Source: CAZAQB01 sp964487155
GTDB lineage: Bacteria > Pseudomonadota > Gammaproteobacteria > Nitrococcales > Nitrococcaceae
Length of the DNA: 29,709 bases
Assembly: GCA_964487155.1 (NCBI GenBank)
Contig: CAZAQB010000029.1
Coordinates: forward strand, 1-29,709
Direction of reading: 5' to 3'
A model generated the notes under the pieces. The model saw nothing but the letters and a program-made list of their open reading frames with translations. It ran no database searches and was not told where the DNA came from. How positions within the stretch are numbered: the first letter of the stretch is position 1; every line of letters starts with the position of its first letter. Made by a program: the position numbers and the translations under genes. Shown here in pieces: positions 1 to 7,641 of the stretch.

Positions 1-1238
<1,238 letters not shown>

Positions 1239-1255
<17 letters not shown>

Positions 1256-1721
1256 AGCGCACTCCGGTAAATTTCAGCGAGTGAACATTGGCCTGCGGGT
1301 CGGGGGCGGCCGCGACCGGCGTCCCCTCCATGTCCGCCAGGGATATGCCTTCCAGGGCCTGACGCACCACCCGGTTGATGTGGCTCCAGTTGGTGCTGAC
1401 CGTGCAATGGTCGCCATACTGGCAGGCGTCCACGCCCTCTTCGACGCATTCGGTCAGGGCGATGGGACCCTCCAGCACGGCGATGATCTCCGCCACCGAC
1501 ATGCTGTGCGGCGCCCGGGCCAGACCGTAGCCCCCCTTGGCGCCCCGGTAGGACACCAGGATGCCGCCATGCACCAGGGTCTTCAGGATCTTGCCCACCA
1601 CCGGCAGCGGCAGCCCGCGGGCCTCGGCCAGGGCCGGAGCGGTGTAACGCCGCTGCGGATCCCGGGCCATGCGCGTCAGGATGCCGATGGCATAGTCGGT
1701 TTCGCGGTTAATCCGAATCAT
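1239..1721 (-). CDS. Rrf2-family Fe-S-sensing regulator of the SUF operon
   Basis: This 160-residue protein belongs to the Rrf2 family (IscR, SufR and SUF-regulator types), dimeric winged-helix regulators that sense Fe-S status. The N-terminus (MIRINRETDYAIGILTRMA) is the canonical Rrf2 helix; the wing carries SYRGAKGGYGLAR. Three candidate cluster ligands are visible at Cys92, Cys100 and Cys106, close to the 92/98/104 pattern of E. coli IscR but with a longer first gap (x7, x5), which fits the SUF-associated subgroup better than IscR. The ATG at 1721 starts the conserved N-terminus. Its end overlaps sufB by 17 nt, so it is the first gene of the SUF operon and probably autoregulates. No strong Shine-Dalgarno precedes the ATG. 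An IscR assignment is less likely because no iscSUA genes are adjacent in the visible sequence. Confidence 0.92.
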
Positions 1722-1731
1722 CGTGGTCCGG

Positions 1732-1761
1732 ATTCTAGATCAATTCGTACCTGTTGGGTAC
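1732..1761 (-). promoter_or_regulatory. Candidate SUF promoter with inverted-repeat operator
   Basis: Between the divergent SUF operon and glk lies a perfect dyad GTACC-N5-GGTAC at 1747-1761. On the minus strand a -10-like TAGAAT (1732-1737) sits 9 nt downstream of the dyad, and the dyad covers the place where a -35 hexamer would lie (ACCCAA, a poor match). This layout suits control by the adjacent Rrf2 protein. If this -10 is used the transcript starts about 4 nt before the ATG, so the message would be nearly leaderless. The operator role is inferred. Confidence 0.4.
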
Positions 1762-1793
1762 TCTTTTAACGTCCCCCCGAGTTCGGAGACGCC

Positions 1794-1853
1794 ATGCCAC
1801 GTGCTTCCATCCGGCCCCTCAACCCGGCCGGCACCGGCAGCGCCCGCCCGTGA
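1794..1853 (+). CDS. Putative 19-codon leader ORF coupled to glk
   Basis: An ATG at 1794 follows a good Shine-Dalgarno (GGAG at 1785-1788, 5-nt spacer) and opens a 19-codon frame, MPRASIRPLNPAGTGSARP. Its TGA (1851-1853) overlaps the GTG start of glucokinase (1850-1852) in a GTGA arrangement. The glk GTG has no Shine-Dalgarno of its own, so ribosomes that finish this leader could re-initiate at glk. I recognise no peptide family and see no run of a single amino acid that would suggest attenuation. It could instead be a chance ORF. Confidence 0.35.
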   Translation: MPRASIRPLNPAGTGSARP

Positions 1854-2815
1854 GCGCGGACGCGGCGCCGGTGCTCATCGGCGACCTGGGCGGTACCCGC
1901 GCCCGGCTCGCCCTGGCCCGCCCCGGCAGGGAGATCTCCGAGGTCCGGGTGCTGGCCACGGCGGATTTTCCCGACCCCGCCACCGCCATCGCCCACTACC
2001 TCGCGGACATTCCCGACCCCCGGCCGCGGCGCGCCCGGCTGGCCATCGCAACCCCGGTCCTGGGGGACCGGCTGCGCATGACCAACGCCGGCTGGGATTT
2101 CTCCGCAGAGGAGACCCGCAGCCGGCTGAGTTTTGATCGACTGCAATTCATCAACGACTTTGCCGCCCAGGCCCTGGCGCTGCCCCACCTCGGTCCAGCG
2201 AACCGGCAGTGGCTCGGGGGCGGCCCGGTGCGCGAGGGCATGCCCATGCTGGCGCTGGGACCGGGCACCGGCCTGGGAGTGGCCGCGCTGGTGGCCGCCG
2301 GCGGCGTCTGGACCGTGGTCCAGGGGGAAGGCGGCCATGCCAGCTACACCGCGACCAGCGAGCGGGAATGGGCCGTGGCGCGGGCAGTCACGGCGATCCA
2401 CGGACACTGCAGTGCCGAACGGCTGCTGTCCGGGCCCGGACTGGCGTTGCTGCACCAGACCCTGCAGCGCCTGGACGCCCGCCCCGGCGCCACCCTCACT
2501 GCGGAGCAGGTGGTCGCCGCTGCCGCCCGGGATGCCACCTGTGCCGAGGCTCTGGACCTGTTCTGCGCCGGCCTCGGCGGCTTCGCCGGCGACCTGGCAC
2601 TGGCCTTCGGCGCCCTCGGAGGCGTCTACCTGTGCGGCGGCGTGCTGCCCCGCCTGGGGGAGCGCTTCGACGCCGATTCCTTCCGCGGACGCTTCGAGGC
2701 CAAGGGCCGGTTCGGAGAGTATCTGCGCGGCGTGGCAACCTTTCTGGTGCTGCACGAGCAGCCGGGCCTGCTGGGCCTCAGCCGTGATCCAGGGACTTAC
2801 ACGGCCGATCCGTGA
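1850..2815 (+). CDS. glk: Glucokinase
   Basis: Glucokinase phosphorylates glucose to glucose-6-phosphate with ATP in the cytoplasm, feeding glycolysis and, here, possibly trehalose synthesis. The product begins VSADAAPVLIGDLGGTRARLAL, with the phosphate-1 motif GDLGGT near residue 10. Other family motifs are LQFINDFAAQALALP (catalytic Asp in NDF), LALGPGTGLGVA and VQGEGGHASY, and near the C-terminus GGVYLCGGVLPRL. The 321-residue length from GTG 1850 matches the family. The frame extends upstream to a TTG at 1754, but that extension (RRRHATCFHPAPQPG) has no resemblance to glucokinases, so I prefer the GTG. The gene diverges from the SUF operon. A weak hairpin with CCCG/CGGG arms follows the stop. 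Confidence 0.93.
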   Translation: MSADAAPVLIGDLGGTRARLALARPGREISEVRVLATADFPDPATAIAHYLADIPDPRPRRARLAIATPVLGDRLRMTNAGWDFSAEETRSRLSFDRLQFINDFAAQALALPHLGPANRQWLGGGPVREGMPMLALGPGTGLGVAALVAAGGVWTVVQGEGGHASYTATSEREWAVARAVTAIHGHCSAERLLSGPGLALLHQTLQRLDARPGATLTAEQVVAAAARDATCAEALDLFCAGLGGFAGDLALAFGALGGVYLCGGVLPRLGERFDADSFRGRFEAKGRFGEYLRGVATFLVLHEQPGLLGLSRDPGTYTADP

Positions 2816-2828
2816 CCCGCTGCGGGGT

Positions 2829-2858
2829 TTGTGGGTTCCGGGCACAGGATGCTATACC
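2829..2858 (+). promoter_or_regulatory. Candidate sigma-70-type promoter upstream of the 680-residue gene
   Basis: TTGTGG (2829-2834) and TATACC (2853-2858) are separated by 18 nt in the 204-nt interval between glk and the next gene. The -10 sits in a GCTAT context also seen at the promoters proposed at 7603 and 14344. The match is modest and the leader would be about 155 nt long. Confidence 0.3.
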
Positions 2859-3019
2859 CTGCGGGCCGGAGCCGGCAGTGCGCCAGCAGCGCCGTCGGGC
2901 GCCCTCCGCGCCTGTGCGATGCACGGCAGGCGTCGGATCGAGCAGCGGACCGGCACCAGTTGCCATGGCCCGCGCCGCGATAAGGGGAGCGTCCCCCTGC
3001 AACTGCTGAGGACAGCATT

Positions 3020-5062
3020 TTGAGCCACGATCCATCCGATCCAGTGGCGGATTCCAAGAAACTCCAACGCCTGGCCGAAGCCTTCGATCGCGCCATCCAG
3101 GGCATGGCCGCCGCCCCCTCCTTCACCAAGATCGCCTGGCTTCCCCGGGTGCTGGACGCTGCCCGCCGGCTGCTTTCAGTGCCCGGCGGCTGCGCCGAAG
3201 TGGAGGATCGCGCCCAGGCCTACGAAGCCGCGGGGCTGTTCTCGGGCAGCGACTGGGACCATCCGGAAATACTCGTGCCCGGCCTGGCCGCCCAGGGTCT
3301 GCGGGAGGGCAGCGCCCAGTCGATCATGCTCGAATGCCTCAGCGAGCTGCGGTTCCTGGCGGTGGCCCGGGACCGCTACCAGCACCCGGGCCTGTCCGCC
3401 GAGCAGGCCCGGCACTTCCTGTCCCAGGTCATGGCACTGAATCTCGAACTGCTGTTCGGGCCGCCCACCGAGACCGAGCGGGTGCGCCTGGGCGCGCTCG
3501 CCCCGGTGGTGCGGGGCCTGGTGCAGCACCTGGCCGAGAGCATCGGCTACGAGCACGTCATCGAGAAACTGGTGGACGAAATCTGGCGGGTGATGGGCCA
3601 GCGCCCCCTGCAGACCGAATCCGTGAAGGCCATGGTCAGCCAGATCGCCATCTGCCGCTCCAACCCGCAGGTGGAACTGGGCGCCGGGGCGGCGGGCGCC
3701 GACCGGCTGATCAGCGGCCTGTTCGGCCCCACCAAGGCCTCCCGGGAGGACCCGGGCCTGGAGGTCTACCGCCAGCGCCTGGCCTCCGTGGATACCGCCG
3801 CTCTGCAGCAGGAGGCCACCGGCTTCGCCCGGGCGATGCACGACACCGGCCTGGTGTCTCCCTACCATCCGGTGCTGCTGCGTTTCCTGCTGGAGGATCA
3901 CGAGGAACTGCTGGCCGAGGCCCTGGGCCTGTCCAGCACCGGGCGTGACTGCCTGCTCTGCTACCGGCTGCTGGTGCGCGCCCTGATCCACGAGGCGGTG
4001 CACCCGGAGACCGCCCAGGCGGTATACGGCCTGGCCCTGCTCCTGGAGCGCGGCATTCTGTACGCGCCGCCGGTGGCTCCGGGCCTCTGGCGGCAGATCG
4101 CCCTGCCCATGTCGGCCACAGCTGATTCCCGGCTGCGCGCGGCGTTCGGCGATGCCCAGCCGCCCCGGGTCCATCTGCTGGCCGGGGTGGTGGCCATGCT
4201 GGGCCAGCCTCTGGGGGTCGGCCAGGGCAACAACCCCACCTGCCAGTCGGCCCGGGCGCTGTCCATGTGGGCCTACAACGACCCGGACTACCTGCTGCAG
4301 ATCGTCGCCTGGGCCGCGCGGGACGACGAGGTGGTGTTCCATTTCGAGGGCCAGCCGGTGTCCTCGGCCCGCTCCGGCCGCGGCCTGGCCACCAGCCCGG
4401 TACTGGACCTGGATGCGGTCTCGGTGGTGGTGGTACCCCACCTGGACCGCATCTACAACGCGATGGGCCGACGCTGCTACGAGCGTGGGGAAGACCCGCA
4501 CCGCTGGGTCAATCCCGAGTTCCATGGCTGGTGGGTGGGCCGGGGCTTTCGCATCGCGGTGGACGTGGCCACCGGCAAGCTGCGCGAGCCCGAGGGCTTC
4601 ATCCGGCACTTCTATTCCAGCTACCACCCCTACTACAACGGCAACCAGCCGGTGATCCACCCGCAGCCCGCGGGCGTGGCGGTCACCGACAGCGCCGGGC
4701 GTTTCGTGGGCTGGCACGCCATTTCCATCATCCGGGTCGCCCTGGACCCGGAGCGGGTGATGCGGGTCTACTTCTTCAATCCCAACAACGACAGCGGCCA
4801 GGACTGGGGCCAGGGTGTGCGGGTTTCCACCGAGGGCCACGGGGAGCGTTTCGGGGAAGCGTCGCTGCCCGTGGAGCAGTTCATCTCAAGGCTCTACATC
4901 TTCCACTTCGACCCCCTGGAGCGGGGATCCCCCGAGGCCGTGCCGAGCGAGGACGTGGCGGCGGTGCTGGAGATGATTCACGGCAGCTGGGGGGCGGACC
5001 GGCGCGACGCCGGGACGCTCCAGGCCGAGGCCGACGGCTCAGGCGAGCCCGGTCCCGCCTGA
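3020..5062 (+). CDS. Uncharacterised 680-residue protein with papain-like Cys/His/Asn arrangement
   Basis: I do not recognise a named family. The start is a TTG at 3020 preceded by a strong Shine-Dalgarno (GAGGA at 3008-3012, 7-nt spacer). There is no signal peptide or membrane helix, so the protein is probably cytoplasmic. Residues 1 to about 380 look mainly helical. The C-terminal third contains QGNNPTCQSARALSMWA (Cys408), RFVGWHAISIIRV (His566) and VYFFNPNNDSGQDWG (Asn587 and Asn590). That order, Cys on a helix, then His on a strand, then Asn/Asp followed by a WG, resembles the papain-like cysteine peptidase/transglutaminase fold. This is inference from motif order only, and the substrate is unknown. 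The gene stands alone between glk and a convergent methyltransferase gene whose stop is 5 nt away. Codon use matches its neighbours, so there is no sign of recent transfer. Confidence 0.8.
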   Translation: MSHDPSDPVADSKKLQRLAEAFDRAIQGMAAAPSFTKIAWLPRVLDAARRLLSVPGGCAEVEDRAQAYEAAGLFSGSDWDHPEILVPGLAAQGLREGSAQSIMLECLSELRFLAVARDRYQHPGLSAEQARHFLSQVMALNLELLFGPPTETERVRLGALAPVVRGLVQHLAESIGYEHVIEKLVDEIWRVMGQRPLQTESVKAMVSQIAICRSNPQVELGAGAAGADRLISGLFGPTKASREDPGLEVYRQRLASVDTAALQQEATGFARAMHDTGLVSPYHPVLLRFLLEDHEELLAEALGLSSTGRDCLLCYRLLVRALIHEAVHPETAQAVYGLALLLERGILYAPPVAPGLWRQIALPMSATADSRLRAAFGDAQPPRVHLLAGVVAMLGQPLGVGQGNNPTCQSARALSMWAYNDPDYLLQIVAWAARDDEVVFHFEGQPVSSARSGRGLATSPVLDLDAVSVVVVPHLDRIYNAMGRRCYERGEDPHRWVNPEFHGWWVGRGFRIAVDVATGKLREPEGFIRHFYSSYHPYYNGNQPVIHPQPAGVAVTDSAGRFVGWHAISIIRVALDPERVMRVYFFNPNNDSGQDWGQGVRVSTEGHGERFGEASLPVEQFISRLYIFHFDPLERGSPEAVPSEDVAAVLEMIHGSWGADRRDAGTLQAEADGSGEPGPA

Positions 5063-5076
5063 GAGTCTCAGGCGGG
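5054..5076. terminator. Hairpin shared by two convergent genes, built from their stop codons
   Basis: CCCGCCTGA (5054-5062), a 5-nt loop and TCAGGCGGG (5068-5076) form a perfect 9-bp stem. The left arm ends with the TGA of the plus-strand gene and the right arm contains the complement of the minus-strand gene's TGA. It is symmetrical and could end transcription from both sides, although neither side has a clear T-tract. Confidence 0.55.
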
Positions 5077-6444
5077 GCTCCAGGCACGGGGATAGAGGCT
5101 TTCCAGCGCATTGCCCCGCAGCCGCCCGAGTCCCACCGGATGGCCCCGGTGCCACACCATGACGTAACCCGGCCCCGGTGCCGGCGCCAGGCGCACGTCC
5201 TGGCGGGCACGAAAGCGCCGCAGATCCGGCGAGTCGAGATGCACCCGGGGACCCTGGCTGACGCGGCCCAGGGCCAGCACGGCGGCGGTGGTGGGCTTGT
5301 CCGGACGCATCTGCCGGGCCAGCGCGGGCAGGCCGCGAAACTCCGCGGGGGGATGTAACCCCGCCGCAAGCCCGCAACCTACCAGGTGGGCATAGCGCCC
5401 GCCGGCCTCCACCAGGCGCAGGCCATCCAGGGCTCCCGGTGGAAGGTCCAGGCAGCGGCGCAGACGCGCCGCCAGGGCTTCGTCTCCCGCTTGCGCTGCG
5501 CCGCGGATGCCGGACGCGGTGGCGGGAGGCTCGGCGCCGCCCCGGATGCGCAGCCGCGCGATGAAAAAACCACCGGTGTCCGCCCGATGGGGCCAGACCC
5601 GCATGGCATGCGAGAGGGACGGATCCAGCGCGCGGCCGGCCCAGTGCGTGAGGCCCGCATCGGATGCAAAGCCCGCCACTCGGGCCGGCAACAGGTCGAC
5701 ATGCTCGCCGTGGGCCTCCAGCAACTGCTGGATGACCGCTTCGTTCTCCTCGGGCGCCAGGGTGCAGGTGGAGTACACCAGGGTGGCGCCCGGCCTGCAC
5801 AGGGCGATGGCCCGCTCCAGCAGGCGGTACTGGCGGGTTGCAAGCCGCGCCCGGGCATCGTCAGGCACCGAGGCGGGTTCGGCCCGCCGGCGCCAGGTGC
5901 CCTCCCCGGAGCACGGCGCGTCCACCAGGACCCGGTCGAAGCCACCCGCCGCCATGGGGTACTCCTCCCCGGGGCGCCGAGTAGCGACCACGTTGCACAG
6001 GCCGAGGCGTTTGATGGTCTGCCGCAACGGGGCGAGGCGGCCGCGTTGCGGATCATTCGCCACCACCATGCCGGCAGCACCCACCGCGAGGGCAAGCTGG
6101 GCGGTCTTGTTGCCAGGCGCCGCGCACAGGTCGAGAATCCTCTCGCCAGGGCGCGGGTCGAGCACGCGCGCCGGCAGCATGGCCGCCGCCTCCTGGATCT
6201 GGAAGAGACCGGCCCCATGCCCCCAGTGCTCCCCGGCGCTGCATCCGGGAGCGAGTTGCAACGCGCCGCGGTGCCAGGGCAGGGGCCGTGCCTCCAGACC
6301 CGACTCCGCCAGCAGCGGCACCAGCTCGGACGCATCCACACGCTCCGGATGCGCCCAGAGCGTGGCTGGCAACGGCCGGCGGACACTTTCGGCGAATGCC
6401 GACCAGTCGTCCACCAGTGGGCGATAGCGCTCCAGCCCCCGCAT
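5068..6444 (-). CDS. rsmF: RsmB/RsmF-type rRNA cytosine-C5 methyltransferase
   Basis: This S-adenosylmethionine-dependent RNA m5C methyltransferase is most like RsmF (YebU), which methylates 16S rRNA. An N-terminal NOL1/NOP2-like region is followed by the AdoMet fold: motif I ILDLCAAPGNKTAQLA (about residue 105-120), the PC cysteine in VDAPCSGEGT (about residue 178) and the TC catalytic cysteine in VYSTCTLAPEENE (about residue 227). A C-terminal extension of roughly 150 residues corresponds to the PUA-like region of RsmF, which favours RsmF over RsmB, since RsmB carries its extra domain at the N-terminus. Length is 458 residues from the ATG at 6444; a GTG immediately upstream (6447) is the alternative start. 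It lies 30 nt downstream of a winged-helix regulator on the same strand, probably in one operon. The exact target base is inferred from family resemblance. Confidence 0.88.
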   Translation of the reverse strand: MRGLERYRPLVDDWSAFAESVRRPLPATLWAHPERVDASELVPLLAESGLEARPLPWHRGALQLAPGCSAGEHWGHGAGLFQIQEAAAMLPARVLDPRPGERILDLCAAPGNKTAQLALAVGAAGMVVANDPQRGRLAPLRQTIKRLGLCNVVATRRPGEEYPMAAGGFDRVLVDAPCSGEGTWRRRAEPASVPDDARARLATRQYRLLERAIALCRPGATLVYSTCTLAPEENEAVIQQLLEAHGEHVDLLPARVAGFASDAGLTHWAGRALDPSLSHAMRVWPHRADTGGFFIARLRIRGGAEPPATASGIRGAAQAGDEALAARLRRCLDLPPGALDGLRLVEAGGRYAHLVGCGLAAGLHPPAEFRGLPALARQMRPDKPTTAAVLALGRVSQGPRVHLDSPDLRRFRARQDVRLAPAPGPGYVMVWHRGHPVGLGRLRGNALESLYPRAWSPA

Positions 6445-6474
6445 CACTCGGACTGCCGGAGCAGGCCCCGCGTC

Positions 6475-6804
6475 TCAGTCCCTGAGCATGACCTTCAGCA
6501 GGTCGCCCACCTCGCACTGGTCTTCACCGGGATTGACCATGGGAACATCCGTGTGAATCTCGTAGCGGTTGCGCCGCCCCAGCCTGTGGCGGGTGAGCAC
6601 ACCCGCCTGCTCCAGGTCGGAGACGATGCGTTGCACTGCCCGCTCGGTGACACCGATGCTGTTGGCCACTTCCCGGAGCGTCTGGTCCGGGTTGCGGGCC
6701 AGGCAGACCAGGGTATGGGCATGGTTGGTCAGGAACGACCAGCCCGCCGGCACCGGGTCCCCAGCGGGGGTCGGACGTTGTTGACTAGCTTGCTGCGACA
6801 CCAT
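6475..6804 (-). CDS. Small winged-helix DNA-binding regulator (MarR/ArsR-like fold)
   Basis: This 109-residue protein has a winged helix-turn-helix core: NHAHTLVCLARNPDQTLREV, then ANSIGVTERAVQRIVSDLEQ (recognition helix region, about residues 47-66), then AGVLTRHRLGRRNRYEI (wing). The ATG at 6804 is preceded by AGGTGA with 6-nt spacing. A short C-terminal tail carries one cysteine (Cys97) and no metal-binding cluster, so an ArsR metal sensor is unlikely. The target is unknown. It lies 30 nt upstream of the rsmF-like gene and is probably co-transcribed with it. A dyad in its leader (6828-6846) could be its own operator. Confidence 0.82.
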   Translation of the reverse strand: MVSQQASQQRPTPAGDPVPAGWSFLTNHAHTLVCLARNPDQTLREVANSIGVTERAVQRIVSDLEQAGVLTRHRLGRRNRYEIHTDVPMVNPGEDQCEVGDLLKVMLRD

Positions 6805-6827
6805 AAGAGATCACCTGTCTCATGAAT

Positions 6828-6846
6828 GGGTGACGTCCCGTCACCC
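6828..6846 (-). promoter_or_regulatory. Dyad/hairpin in the leader of the winged-helix gene
   Basis: GGGTGAC-N5-GTCACCC is a perfect 7-bp inverted repeat ending 24 nt before the ATG at 6804. Closer to the start, GAGA and TCTC flank the Shine-Dalgarno AGGTGA, so a second small hairpin could hold the ribosome site in its loop. As DNA the 7-bp dyad would suit a winged-helix dimer, suggesting autoregulation. Both roles are inferred. Confidence 0.4.
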
Positions 6847-7126
6847 TGAAATCCCCCGGCCTCCGCGTGTCGGCTCTGTATCGGCCAACTCCCTGAGAGC
6901 ATACCATCGCGCAACGCGGCTGCTGCAGGCGCTCCGCCTGATACCTCCCACCGTACTCAGCCCGCGTTTCACCGCGTCGCGCTGATTTTTTATTCTATTT
7001 ATAATAAGTTATGCACTTCCGGCGGGCGCGGAAGCATGCCCGTGGAGGTATGAAGCCCGGGACCTGTAATACGTATCAGCTTGTAAAATTCGCGACTTCC
7101 GGCACCGACCGCCGGGCGCCCTCGGG
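6847..7126. other. Non-coding interval with an AT-rich island
   Basis: The stretch between the winged-helix gene (start 6804) and the YqaA-like gene (stop 7127) holds no credible ORF. It includes an unusually AT-rich island at about 6984-7014 (a T run, then ATTCTATTTATAATAAG) and a second AT-rich spot at 7066-7090 containing the palindrome ATACGTAT (7069-7076). In such GC-rich DNA these islands are the likely promoter region for the minus-strand winged-helix/rsmF transcript. No convincing -35 hexamer accompanies any -10-like match, so I assign no precise promoter. Confidence 0.5.
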
Positions 7127-7564
7127 TCAGGCCGCTGGGCCGACCAGATAGACCACCAGCACATAGCGTGCGCCCTTACCCAGTGTCACCAGCACCAGAA
7201 AGGTCCAGAAGCCGGTACGCAGCACCCCGGCCACCAGGGTCAGGGGATCGCCGAGAAAGGGGGTCCAGGCCAGCAGCAGCGACCATACTCCCCAGCGCTG
7301 GTACCAGCCGATGGCCCGGTCCAGCATCCTTTGGCTGATGGGAAACCAGCGCCGATCCCGGAAGTGCAGGAAGTAACGCCCCAGAACCCAGTTGACCAGC
7401 GCACCCAGCACATTGCCGGCCGTCGCCACGGCCACCAGCGCGGCGCTGTTGTGGGTGCCCGCTATCTGCAGGCCGGCCAGCAGCACCTCTGATTGCAGGG
7501 GCAGGATAGTGGCGGCGAGGAACGCGCTGGCGAACAGGCTCAGATAGCCGGCGGCCCCGCTCAC
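7127..7564 (-). CDS. YqaA-like inner-membrane protein (DedA/VTT relatives)
   Basis: This 145-residue integral membrane protein resembles E. coli YqaA, a small relative of the DedA/SNARE-associated (VTT) family. Visible features are an N-terminal helix (YLSLFASAFLAATILPLQSE), a glycine-rich pair of helices with the motif GNVLGALVNWVLGRY, and the conserved C-terminal portion WTPFLGDPLTLVAGVLR. The start is GTG at 7564, preceded by GGAGG about 8 nt upstream. DedA relatives are linked to lipid scrambling and envelope proton balance, but the role of this subgroup is not established. It is transcribed divergently from the GT39 gene with 77 bp between the starts. Confidence 0.85.
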   Translation of the reverse strand: MSGAAGYLSLFASAFLAATILPLQSEVLLAGLQIAGTHNSAALVAVATAGNVLGALVNWVLGRYFLHFRDRRWFPISQRMLDRAIGWYQRWGVWSLLLAWTPFLGDPLTLVAGVLRTGFWTFLVLVTLGKGARYVLVVYLVGPAA

Positions 7565-7579
7565 GGTCTGTCCTCCGCC

Positions 7580-7608
7580 TTGGCGCCGCCGCCGCTGGTC
7601 GCTATCCT
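7580..7608 (+). promoter_or_regulatory. Candidate promoter of the GT39-recQ operon
   Basis: TTGGCG (7580-7585), a 17-nt spacer and TATCCT (7603-7608) lie 33 nt upstream of the ATG at 7642, with a predicted start near 7615. The arrangement is nearly identical to the promoter proposed for otsB at 14321-14349; by my count 22 of the 30 positions agree. Confidence 0.45.
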
Positions 7609-7641
7609 CGCCGCTTCGCAGCGTCCCGGGCCCACCCCTCC

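Noticed and set aside
5386..6825. 479-codon plus-strand open frame
   Set aside because: Antisense shadow of the rsmF-like gene and the winged-helix gene, which carry recognisable catalytic and DNA-binding motifs.
7000..7005. Perfect TATAAT on the plus strand
   Set aside because: No -35 hexamer lies at 16-18 nt and no plus-strand gene follows; it is more likely part of a generally AT-rich island.
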